The notes beneath the pieces were generated by a model that made no database searches, was not told where the DNA came from, and saw only the letters and a list, made by a program, of their open reading frames with translations. A program made the translations under genes and the position numbers. Positions 27,624 through 35,073 of a stretch of DNA of 64,000 nt are shown here, piece after piece (within the stretch, counting starts at the first letter, position 1; each line of letters begins with the position of its first letter). Source of the DNA: Microvirga antarctica (GTDB lineage Bacteria > Pseudomonadota > Alphaproteobacteria > Rhizobiales > Beijerinckiaceae); the NCBI RefSeq assembly GCF_017921815.1, contig NZ_JAGEMM010000001.1, positions 124,001 to 188,000 on the forward strand. The letters are read 5' to 3'.

Positions 27624-28133
27624 CTACTCGACGTCAAGGCGATAGAGCTGCCAGACCCAGCGCGAATCGTATCTGAGATCGTCGAGATCCTTGAAATCGT
27701 CGCGGGGGTAGACGATCCACAGCGGCCCCTTGTCGCGCATTTTCAACGGCTCGCCGTCCGAGGTCGAGGCGACCAGCGGGTCGAACCGCAGGTCGCTCAC
27801 AGGGATCACGGCCTCGAAATCATTGAGGGCTACCGCCCGGATTTCCTGGCCGTTTGCGCCGACGCGATCGAGAACGGCCTTCAGCGACACCCCTTCGAAC
27901 CGGTGCCTCCGACCCGTGGCGGGCGTCATCGTGGTCAGGCTTCGGTGGCCGATGGCATCCAGCATGGCGCGATCGAAGCGCGCCTCGCCGGGCGCGTTCG
28001 TCACGCCGATCTTGCCCACGACCGTGAGAATAACCGGGCCGGCAGGCGCGGGAAGCGCCTCGAGGGCGCGCGCAGGTGTCGCGATTGCGAGGCAAACCGC
28101 TATTGTCGAGAGAAGCGCTGCAGCACGCGTCAT
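27624..28133 (-). CDS. Periplasmic molybdopterin-fold protein lacking cysteine
   Basis: A 169-residue exported protein; the signal peptide covers about 1-23 (ends TPARA). The mature part resembles the sulfite-oxidase-type molybdopterin-binding domain found as a stand-alone periplasmic protein (MLDAIGHRSLTTMTP, FEGVSLKAVLDRVGA, DFEAVIPVSDL, LWIVYPRD, WVWQLYRLDVE). Real family members ligate the metal with a cysteine, but the only Cys here is in the signal peptide, so cofactor binding is doubtful. I infer a ligand-sensing role for the following kinase. ATG 28133 is chosen because the signal peptide begins there. Confidence 0.75.
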   Translation of the reverse strand: MTRAAALLSTIAVCLAIATPARALEALPAPAGPVILTVVGKIGVTNAPGEARFDRAMLDAIGHRSLTTMTPATGRRHRFEGVSLKAVLDRVGANGQEIRAVALNDFEAVIPVSDLRFDPLVASTSDGEPLKMRDKGPLWIVYPRDDFKDLDDLRYDSRWVWQLYRLDVE

Positions 28134-28453
28134 GATATCGATCCGAGTGAACTTCGAATAGAACGATATCACGTCTGAAGAAATTTCCATCTAAAATCTC
28201 TGTCTTCCCTAGCGATTGCGGATAAAGTTTCACAGGAAAACAACTTCTGGATAGTAATATAGTTTCATTTCAATCTGGGCGTCTTATCCTGCGCTGAGGT
28301 AACCGCATCAGCTGCGGGCCGTGACGTGCCATGGCGCACGCAGGTCTCAACTCAGCGACAACCCGGATTGTGGAACCTGAGCCGCCCGTTATATATTCAG
28401 GGCGAGAGGCCGCGCCCCGAGGCGCAGGCCCGTTCACGATCATGGAGTGACAG
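28134..28453. other. Divergent intergenic region
   Basis: No gene is supported here. The part at 28140-28280 is conspicuously AT-rich for this genome and should hold the promoter of the sensory operon (minus). The TATATATTC-like stretch near 28390 may serve the BA14K gene (plus). Confidence 0.4.
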
Positions 28454-28873
28454 ATGCGCAAGTTTATTGCCGCGGTGCTCGGCGTTGTGACGCTGATGCC
28501 GGTCCTGCCCGCGGCCGCCGACGTCGTGCCGACCCCGGCTGCGACGCCCGACGTCCAGCAAGCTTATCCGTCGGAGAGCTACTCACAGTATTATCGTCGT
28601 GGTTACGGCTATTACGGCCGTCCTTATTACGGCAGGCCCTATTATCGGGACAATGGCGCGGCCGTGGCTGCGGGCGTTGCAGGTGTGGCTGCCGGCGCAC
28701 TGATCGCGGGCGCCATCGCCAATCAGGCAGCCCAGCCGGCCGCTCCCCCGCCTCCCGGCACCGTCAGCCCCTCGGTGGCGGCCTATTGCGCCCGCAAATA
28801 CCGCTCCTACGATCCGGCCTCCGGGACGTTTCTCTCCAATAACGGCATGCGCTACGTCTGCACGTACCCCTAA
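28454..28873 (+). CDS. BA14K-family secreted protein
   Basis: A 139-residue exported protein. After a signal peptide (about 1-22) come Tyr/Arg repeats (YYRRGYGYYGRPYYGRPYY), an Ala/Gly hydrophobic segment (about 67-92) and a C-terminal BA14K domain (AAYCARKYRSYDPASGTFLS and RYVC). The Brucella homologue is an immunoreactive, lectin-like 14-kDa protein. GGAG sits six bases before the ATG. A strong terminator follows. Confidence 0.85.
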   Translation: MRKFIAAVLGVVTLMPVLPAAADVVPTPAATPDVQQAYPSESYSQYYRRGYGYYGRPYYGRPYYRDNGAAVAAGVAGVAAGALIAGAIANQAAQPAAPPPPGTVSPSVAAYCARKYRSYDPASGTFLSNNGMRYVCTYP

Positions 28874-28900
28874 AACCCGCTCCCATCGGCGTGCTTGAAG

Positions 28901-28933
28901 AGCCCCGTGACGATTGCGTCGCGGGGCTTTTTC
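28901..28933 (+). terminator. Terminator of the BA14K gene
   Basis: AGCCCCG pairs with CGGGGCT around a partly paired loop, followed by TTTTT. It abuts the pxpC stop on the other strand. Confidence 0.8.
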
Positions 28934-29981
28934 ATGGGCTCCCGTCGGGCGTCTCATCGGCTGGGCCGGGTTGCGCGGACACCACCCCTCCGATGAGGTT
29001 CACGGCCAGAAGTCTTTCGGTAGAAATCCCGGCTCCGGCCAGATCCAGATTGTCACGGATCATGTCGCCCTGAGCGGCAAACGCAATCGCCAATCGTTCC
29101 GCAGCCTCCGCTGAGATGGCCTCGAAGCGGATCACCTGGCCGATCCGGGCCTGGCCGATCTTCGCCAGATCGGCGCTGACGATGGTCGCGATCTTCGGAT
29201 AGCCGCCGGTCGTCTGGCGGTCGGCGAGAAGAATGATCGGCCGGCCGTGCCCCGGCACCTGGATGCTGCCATTTACGATGCCGTCGGACACGATGTTGAA
29301 ACCGTCCCGGTGGGCGATGGCGGGACCGTCGAGTTGGCACCCCATGCGGTCGGTCTTCGTCGTGACCGTGTAGGGCGAGCCGAGAAAGGTCGCGATCCCC
29401 TCAGCCGTAAAGGCATCGGCCTGCGGACCCATGACCACGCGCACAGGACCCGCCTGATCGGGCCGACGATCGGCGGACAGAATGAGCGGCGGGCCAATGG
29501 GCGTTGGATCGCGCAATGGCATGACGCTGCCCGCGCGCAAGGGCGTCCCGTCGATGCCGCCGAGACCTGTGCGCAGATGCGTCGATCGGCTCCCGAGCAC
29601 CGGCTCGATCGCGAACCCGCCTCCCACGGCCAGGTAGGCGCGCATGCCGGTCCGGGCGAAACCGATTGTGAGAATGCTCCCCCGTGCAAGATCATGGGCA
29701 CGGTAGGGTTCTGCCGGCGCCCCGTCGATCGCAAGCGGCATCTCGGCACCCGCAACGGCGATCCGGCACAGGTCGGCCTCTACCCGCAAACTCCCGCCTG
29801 ACAGCGTGAATTCGACGACAGCCTCGCCGGGACTGTTGCCCACCAGCGCGTTGGCGATGCGCATCGCCATGGGGTCGAGCGCCCCGGCGGCAGAAATGCC
29901 GAACCGTTGCAGGCCGTAGCGGCCGAAATCCTGGATCGTGGACAAGGTCCCCGGATCGAGGACGACCAGATGATCAGCCAT
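28932..29981 (-). CDS. pxpC: 5-oxoprolinase subunit PxpC (KipA-like)
   Basis: A 349-residue carboxyltransferase-like subunit of the ATP-dependent 5-oxoprolinase, formerly called KipA or biotin-dependent carboxyltransferase. Motifs are STIQDFGRYGLQRFGISAAGALDPMAMRIAN, then SRSTHLRTGLGGIDGTPL, DRMGCQLDG and LLADRQTTGGYPKIA. It overlaps pxpB by eight bases. The third subunit gene, pxpA, is not in the window, so the complete enzyme depends on a distant gene. Confidence 0.92.
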   Translation of the reverse strand: MADHLVVLDPGTLSTIQDFGRYGLQRFGISAAGALDPMAMRIANALVGNSPGEAVVEFTLSGGSLRVEADLCRIAVAGAEMPLAIDGAPAEPYRAHDLARGSILTIGFARTGMRAYLAVGGGFAIEPVLGSRSTHLRTGLGGIDGTPLRAGSVMPLRDPTPIGPPLILSADRRPDQAGPVRVVMGPQADAFTAEGIATFLGSPYTVTTKTDRMGCQLDGPAIAHRDGFNIVSDGIVNGSIQVPGHGRPIILLADRQTTGGYPKIATIVSADLAKIGQARIGQVIRFEAISAEAAERLAIAFAAQGDMIRDNLDLAGAGISTERLLAVNLIGGVVSAQPGPADETPDGSP

Positions 29982-30705
29982 CGATGGTCTCCACCTCGGC
30001 CACGACGTCGCCGGCTTCCGCCGCCCGGGCCATCTCGCGATAGAGCTGCGCGGAGACCGGCCGAAAGCGGATCCGGTCACCTGCGGAGAGCAGAAACGGC
30101 TCCTTCCGTGCGGGATCATAGGTCCTGACCGGCGTACGCCCCAGCAGATGCCATCCGCTAGGAACAGGCAGCGGCGGGCAGATGGCGGCCTGCTTGCCGC
30201 CGATCGAAATGCTGCTGGGCGGGATCTGGAGTCGAGGGTCAGTGCGGCGGCTTGTATGAAGCTTTTCGGGCAACCCGCCGAGATAGGCAAAGCCCGGCGC
30301 GAAGCCGATCATATAGACGCGATACTCGGCGCCGGCGTGAAGGTTGATCACCTCCTCGGGCGTGAGACCATGTTGGCGGGCCACCTCCTCGAGGTCTTCG
30401 CCAGCCTCACCCCCGTAGAGCACCGGGATGGTCCAACGTCGAAATCCGCCGCGGGCTGCCGCATCAGGAGGCCATACCGCCAGCACGCGCTCCCGCAGCA
30501 CCTGTTTCGGGATGACGACAGGATCGAAGAGGATCGACAGCGACCGATAGGTCGGCACCATTTCGACGATACCCGGAATGTCCTGGGCGGCCAGCGCCTT
30601 GTCGAGTGCGATCACCAGCGCGTTGGTTGCCTCGTCAACGGCTTCGCCGAGTTCGACAGTCAGACCGCAATCGCCAGCGTCGAGAAATGTGAGTGCGTCC
30701 GACAT
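29974..30705 (-). CDS. pxpB: 5-oxoprolinase subunit PxpB (KipI-like)
   Basis: A 243-residue partner of PxpC in 5-oxoproline cleavage. Family motifs are VPTYRSLSILFDP, HGLTPEEVINLHAGAEYRVYMIGFAPGFAYLGGLP, SIGGKQAAICPPLPVPSGWHLLGRTPV and FLLSAGDRIRF. Homology starts at MSDALTFLDAGD (ATG 30705), preceded by a weak ribosome site. First gene of the pxpBC pair. Confidence 0.92.
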   Translation of the reverse strand: MSDALTFLDAGDCGLTVELGEAVDEATNALVIALDKALAAQDIPGIVEMVPTYRSLSILFDPVVIPKQVLRERVLAVWPPDAAARGGFRRWTIPVLYGGEAGEDLEEVARQHGLTPEEVINLHAGAEYRVYMIGFAPGFAYLGGLPEKLHTSRRTDPRLQIPPSSISIGGKQAAICPPLPVPSGWHLLGRTPVRTYDPARKEPFLLSAGDRIRFRPVSAQLYREMARAAEAGDVVAEVETIDG

Positions 30706-31185
30706 GCGGCTTGATCGCCCGAAATGAAACTCAGACACGCTTACCACGACGGCGGCCCAGGAAAACAGCTTCCGTTTCGGCACTTGGGTCCCAGGATAGA
30801 GCCTCGCCGGAGATGTCTTCAGAGACGGCTTCCGGGCCCCCTCGCCTTCAGCCTGAATGAGAATTCGCCTCGCGCCTTCCAGGAGGGCCAAAGCGTTTTC
30901 CGCCTCCAGCCATTCGATTGCCGTGGGACCGGCCTCCGCGTGCCGGCGATCCCCACTTTGCTGGTCGCCAGAATAGCGAGCGACAGCCTGCTCAGCGGCG
31001 CAATCGCCCCGGGCGTGGCGCTCGTCGTCGCGCGTTTCCTGACACAGCGACGCGGGCTGATGTTGCGACAGTGGGTCGGGCTGAAACGCTCTTTGGCTCC
31101 CTGGCGCTTCCCGAGTGGACGATGGTGTAACGGAGGCGGTTATGATCTGCCCGCGGAATCCGGGATAGGGGGCGCAACCGACCCG
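30706..31185. other. 480-base region without a supported gene
   Basis: Open frames on both strands cross this stretch, but none gives a recognisable protein, a plausible ribosome site or a conserved motif. It should contain the pxpB promoter at its left end and the merR 3' end at its right. No hairpin terminator with a U-run was seen. Confidence 0.4.
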
Positions 31186-31632
31186 TCAACCTGGCGCGCG
31201 GGCATGTGCGGCTGCCGCATGATCCGTCTCGCAGTGGCTGTGATCCCCGAGAACCTGGATGACACGGCACTCGCCCACCCGGCCATGGCCGCATTCTTCC
31301 ACCATGCGCTGCAACTCTCCCCGCAGCGCAATGAGCTGGGAAATCCTGCGTTCCACATCGCCGAGATGACGACGGGCAATCTCGTCGGCGGCCGCACAAG
31401 GCTGATCGGGGGTGCGGCCCATTTCGAGAAGTTCGCGGATGGGTCCGATCTCGAAACCAAGCTCACGCGCATGCCGAATGAAGTTGAGACGGCCAAGGTC
31501 GGCGCTCTCGTAGCGTCGCTGCTTCCCTTCAGTCCGCTTCGGCACTTCCAGAAGCCCGATCTGCTCGTAGTAGCGGATGGTCGGAATCTTGACGCGGCTG
31601 CGTCGGGAGACTTCCCCGATTGAAAAATCCAT
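31186..31632 (-). CDS. MerR-family heavy-metal regulator (CadR/PbrR/ZntR type)
   Basis: A 148-residue MerR regulator. The winged HTH is FSIGEVSRRSRVKIPTIRYYE, the dimerisation helix spans about 75-115, and metal ligands are likely Cys in DQPCAAAD, EECGHGRVGEC and the His/Cys-rich end HSHCETDH. It would activate the divergent P-type ATPase gene when Zn, Cd or Pb binds. The shared 67-base gap contains the expected operator. Confidence 0.9.
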   Translation of the reverse strand: MDFSIGEVSRRSRVKIPTIRYYEQIGLLEVPKRTEGKQRRYESADLGRLNFIRHARELGFEIGPIRELLEMGRTPDQPCAAADEIARRHLGDVERRISQLIALRGELQRMVEECGHGRVGECRVIQVLGDHSHCETDHAAAAHARAPG

Positions 31633-31641
31633 TCCAGCCCC

Positions 31642-31671
31642 TTGTACCTCTAGCCACTAGAGGATGTAGGA
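31642..31671 (+). promoter_or_regulatory. MerR-type operator and promoter of the metal ATPase gene
   Basis: TTGTAC (-35) and TAGGAA (-10) are 19 bases apart, the long spacing typical of MerR-controlled promoters. The spacer region contains the inverted repeat CCTCTAG-CCA-CTAGAGG (31647-31663). Regulation by the divergent MerR gene is inferred. Confidence 0.7.
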
Positions 31672-31699
31672 AGCGAATCGAGATTGAAAAGGGTTCGCC

Positions 31700-33874
31700 A
31701 TGACGGAAGCAGTCGCCACCCGCTATCGGGTTTCGGGAATGGATTGCGGTGCCTGCGCGGCCAAGGTGGAAACCGCGGTGCGGCGCCTGCCGGGCGTGGA
31801 GGATGTCTCGGTTTCGGCGACGGCCGGCACCATGGTCGTTCGCCATGGAGCGGACGCCCACCTGCTGCCGGCCATGACGTCCCAGCTCAGGAGCCTCGGC
31901 TATGGCCTGGCGCCGGCCTCCAGGGAGGAGGCCCCTTCGCACGCGGAGGCGCATGGCCATGACCATGACCACGACCACACTCATCATCATGACCATGACA
32001 GTGACACCGACAGCAGGAACTGGTGGACCTCGACCAAGGCGCAGCTCACCATCGGCTATGGTCTAGCCCTGGCGCTCGCCTTCGTGACAGGCTGGATCGT
32101 CCCGTCCCAGCACCAGGCCGCGTTTCTCGTGGCCATGGCGATCGGGCTCGTGCCGATCGCCCGGCGGGCCTTCGCGGCAGCCCGCTTCGGCTCGCCGTTC
32201 TCGATTGAAATGCTGATGACCATTGCGGCTGTCGGCGCGGTGGCCATCGGCGCGACCGAGGAGGCTGCGGCGGTCGTCTTTCTGTTCCTGATCGGAGAAT
32301 GGCTGGAAGGGGTCGCGGCCGGACGGGCGAGGGCCAGCATCCAGGCCCTGACCGCGCTGGTGCCCAAGACCGCTCTTCGCGACCGTAACGGAACCACCGA
32401 AGAGATACCCGCCGCCGACCTCAAGGTCGGCGATGCCATCATCGTGCGCCCGGGGGACCGCATTCCTGCAGACGGCGAGATCCTCGCGGGCGAAAGCGAC
32501 GTCGACGAAGCGCCGGTGACCGGCGAGAGCACGCCTCTGCGCAAAGGCCCCGGCGCATCGGTGTTCGCCGGTACCATCAATACCGATGCGGTCCTGCGGA
32601 TCCGGGTGACGGCGGCTGCCGCCGACAACACCATTGCCCGGGTGGTTCAGCTGGTGGAGGAGGCACAGGAGAGCAAGGCGCCGACCGAGCGGTTCATCGA
32701 CCGCTTCTCGCGGTATTATACGCCCGGTGTGCTGGTCGTCGGTGCGCTGGTCGCCATCGTGCCCCCGCTCCTTTTTGGCGGGAGCTGGACCGAGTGGATC
32801 TACAAGGGGCTGGCGATCCTCCTGATCGGCTGTCCCTGCGCCCTGGTGATTTCGACCCCGGCGGCGATCGCAGCGGCCCTGTCGGCCGGTGCACGGCGCG
32901 GTCTGCTGCTCAAGGGCGGCGCGGTGCTCGAGACGATCGGCAAGATCACTGCTGTCGCCTTCGACAAAACCGGCACGCTCACCGAGGGCAAGCCCAAGGT
33001 CACGGACATCGTCGCCTTCGGTCGCAGCGAGGCGCAGGTGCTGTCCATGGCGGCAGCCCTGGAAAGCGGCTCGAACCATCCGCTGGCCCTTGCGATTCTC
33101 GGTCGCGCCAAAGAGGACGCCGTGCCGGTGCCTCCGGCCGCGGATGCGCGGGCAGTGCCCGGTCGCGGTGTTACCGGGAAAGTCGGCGGCGAGGCGGTTT
33201 TCCTCGCGTCCGCGCGCGCCGCAGGCGAGGAGGTCGCCCTGAGCGCGGCGCAGGCCGATCAGGTGGCCAGCCTCAATGGCGAGGGCAAGACGGTGTCCGT
33301 TCTGATCGCCGCCGGCAGCATCGTCGGCCTGATCGCCATGCGCGACGAGCCGCGCGCGGATGCGGACGAGGGCATCGCTGCCTTGCGGGCGATGGGCGTC
33401 GAGCCCGTGATGCTGACCGGCGACAACCAGCGCACCGCCGAGGCCATCGCCAAGGGACTGCACATCGACGCACGGGCAGAACTGCTTCCGGAGGACAAGC
33501 TGCGGATCGTCCGTGAGCTTCAGGCAAAGGGCAAGATCGTCGCGAAGGTCGGCGACGGCATCAATGACGCCCCTGCCCTCGCCGCCGCCGACGTCGGCGT
33601 TGCCATGGGCGGGGGAACCGATGTGGCGCTCGAGACCGCCGACGCCGCCATTCTGCACGGTCGCGTGATGGACGTCGCCCGCATGGTCACGCTCTCCCGC
33701 CGGGCCATGGCGAACATTCACCAGAACATCGCCATCGCGATTGGCCTCAAGGCGATTTTTCTCGTGACCACCATTGTCGGCATAACAGGATTGTGGCCAG
33801 CGATCCTTGCCGATACGGGCGCGACGGTGCTCGTGACCATGAATGCCCTGCGCCTGCTGCGCGTGCGGCTATGA
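31700..33874 (+). CDS. zntA: Zn2+/Cd2+/Pb2+-exporting P1B-type ATPase
   Basis: A 724-residue heavy-metal pump. An N-terminal HMA domain carries GMDCGACAAKVE (C16, C19). A His/Asp-rich linker (about 82-106) follows, then membrane segments. The transport motif is C378-P-C380, with phosphorylated D422 in DKTGTLT, SNHPLA, TGDN and GDGINDAPAL. The CPC plus His-rich pattern fits Zn/Cd/Pb export rather than Cu. It is divergent from its MerR regulator and followed by a long perfect hairpin. Confidence 0.94.
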   Translation: MTEAVATRYRVSGMDCGACAAKVETAVRRLPGVEDVSVSATAGTMVVRHGADAHLLPAMTSQLRSLGYGLAPASREEAPSHAEAHGHDHDHDHTHHHDHDSDTDSRNWWTSTKAQLTIGYGLALALAFVTGWIVPSQHQAAFLVAMAIGLVPIARRAFAAARFGSPFSIEMLMTIAAVGAVAIGATEEAAAVVFLFLIGEWLEGVAAGRARASIQALTALVPKTALRDRNGTTEEIPAADLKVGDAIIVRPGDRIPADGEILAGESDVDEAPVTGESTPLRKGPGASVFAGTINTDAVLRIRVTAAAADNTIARVVQLVEEAQESKAPTERFIDRFSRYYTPGVLVVGALVAIVPPLLFGGSWTEWIYKGLAILLIGCPCALVISTPAAIAAALSAGARRGLLLKGGAVLETIGKITAVAFDKTGTLTEGKPKVTDIVAFGRSEAQVLSMAAALESGSNHPLALAILGRAKEDAVPVPPAADARAVPGRGVTGKVGGEAVFLASARAAGEEVALSAAQADQVASLNGEGKTVSVLIAAGSIVGLIAMRDEPRADADEGIAALRAMGVEPVMLTGDNQRTAEAIAKGLHIDARAELLPEDKLRIVRELQAKGKIVAKVGDGINDAPALAAADVGVAMGGGTDVALETADAAILHGRVMDVARMVTLSRRAMANIHQNIAIAIGLKAIFLVTTIVGITGLWPAILADTGATVLVTMNALRLLRVRL

Positions 33875-33887
33875 CACAACCTGCAAC

Positions 33888-33931
33888 GGCGGGGCACCTC
33901 CGTCACGTTCGCGTGACGGAGGTGCCCCGCC
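33888..33931. terminator. 20-bp perfect hairpin with TTCG loop
   Basis: Arms 33888-33907 and 33912-33931 are exact reverse complements, closed by a TTCG tetraloop, 13 bases after the zntA stop. No T-run follows on either strand. It may still stop transcription or protect the mRNA 3' end. Confidence 0.6.
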
Positions 33932-33999
33932 TGCATCCAGAATGCCCGATGATCTGTAGTCCAGGTTAGGATGGGTTGGATGCAAACCGGAGGATGACG

Positions 34000-34482
34000 A
34001 TGGTCACAAGACGCTTTTTCGTGATGCTAGGCATGGCCGGTACAACTTCCCTCGTCGCGCCATCGCTCCGGGCCGCGGGCTCAAGCAAGGGCACGCTCAA
34101 CCGCTCGGACGCCGAATGGCGCAAGCAGCTTTCACCCGAGCAATATGCCGTCCTGCGCGAGGGCGGCACGGAGATGCCTTTCACCAGCCCGCTGCTGCAT
34201 GAGAAAAGAGCCGGTACCTTCATCTGCGCAGGCTGCGATCTCGCGCTGTTTTCGTCGACCACGAAATTCGACAGTGGAACAGGGTGGCCGAGCTTCTGGA
34301 GCGCCATCAAAGGGGCCGTCGGAACATCGGTCGACAGGTCGTTCGGTGCGGTCAGGACAGAGGCCCATTGCAGCCGGTGCGGCGGCCATCTCGGACACAT
34401 TTTCGACGATGGCCCAAAGCCGACGGGGCTGCGCTACTGCATCGACGGCGTCGCCATGGCCTTCACCCCCTCGGTGGGATGA
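34000..34482 (+). CDS. msrB: Tat-exported peptide-methionine (R)-S-oxide reductase MsrB
   Basis: A 160-residue MsrB with a twin-arginine signal (TRRFFVML, cleavage near residue 26), so it should act in the periplasm on oxidised methionine. Zinc-ligand pairs are C76/C79 and C124/C127; catalytic C147 lies in LRYCIDG, where the usual Asn two residues on is Asp. ATG 34000 has GGAGG six bases upstream. No MsrA or membrane electron donor gene is adjacent. Confidence 0.9.
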   Translation: MVTRRFFVMLGMAGTTSLVAPSLRAAGSSKGTLNRSDAEWRKQLSPEQYAVLREGGTEMPFTSPLLHEKRAGTFICAGCDLALFSSTTKFDSGTGWPSFWSAIKGAVGTSVDRSFGAVRTEAHCSRCGGHLGHIFDDGPKPTGLRYCIDGVAMAFTPSVG

Positions 34483-34528
34483 TCGATCGCCTGTCCGCCG
34501 TGAAGACGGCGGACAGGCAGAGCCGCCC

Positions 34529-34837
34529 TCAGTAACGATAGTAGCGCCTGCCATAATAGCGCGGCGGCGGCCCGTAATGCCGCCCATAGGCGCGCCGGGG
34601 CGGGCCATAATAGGGGCGTCCGTAATAGGGACGTCCATAATAGCGCGGCGGGCCATAATAGGGACGACGGTAGCCATAGGGAGGCGGCGCGCCGAACCCG
34701 AACTGCACATATTGCGCATATTCGGCTGATGGGAGCAGAGCGCGCGCATGAGGCAACGGCTCTGCCGCTGCCGGCTGGATGTGTACGACAACGGGGGCCG
34801 CGAATAGCGCGAGGGTCAGAATCACTTTCTTGAGCAT
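34529..34837 (-). CDS. Secreted Tyr/Pro/Arg-rich small protein
   Basis: A 102-residue exported protein of unknown function. The signal peptide covers about 1-24 (ends PAAA). The mature part is a low-complexity run of RPYYG/GPPRYYG units ending YYRY. AGGAG is six bases before ATG 34837, which is preferred over the GTG two codons upstream. The composition resembles the Tyr-rich part of the BA14K protein at 28.5 kb but the BA14K domain is missing. Confidence 0.65.
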   Translation of the reverse strand: MLKKVILTLALFAAPVVVHIQPAAAEPLPHARALLPSAEYAQYVQFGFGAPPPYGYRRPYYGPPRYYGRPYYGRPYYGPPRRAYGRHYGPPPRYYGRRYYRY

Positions 34838-35073
34838 GTGCACTCCTTCGATAATGCCGAAGTGTGACTCTCCTAACGTGAAGCAAATCTGAACATCGGA
34901 GCTGCCGAACTTTCAGAATTTTGCGTCATCGTCATATCATTTCGAAACGCTTCAGGTTCCCTCAAGCGATCGGAATTACGTTCTGACGATGCAGAATGAC
35001 TTCGCCGCGCTTCGTAATTTACTGCTCACCGACGAGATTGACCAGCGCGAGAGGACGCCGCAAGCGTGCCGCT

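Noticed and set aside
30724-31623. A 299-codon plus-strand frame covering the pxpB-merR gap
   Set aside because: More than a third lies opposite merR and the remainder shows no motif or ribosome site.
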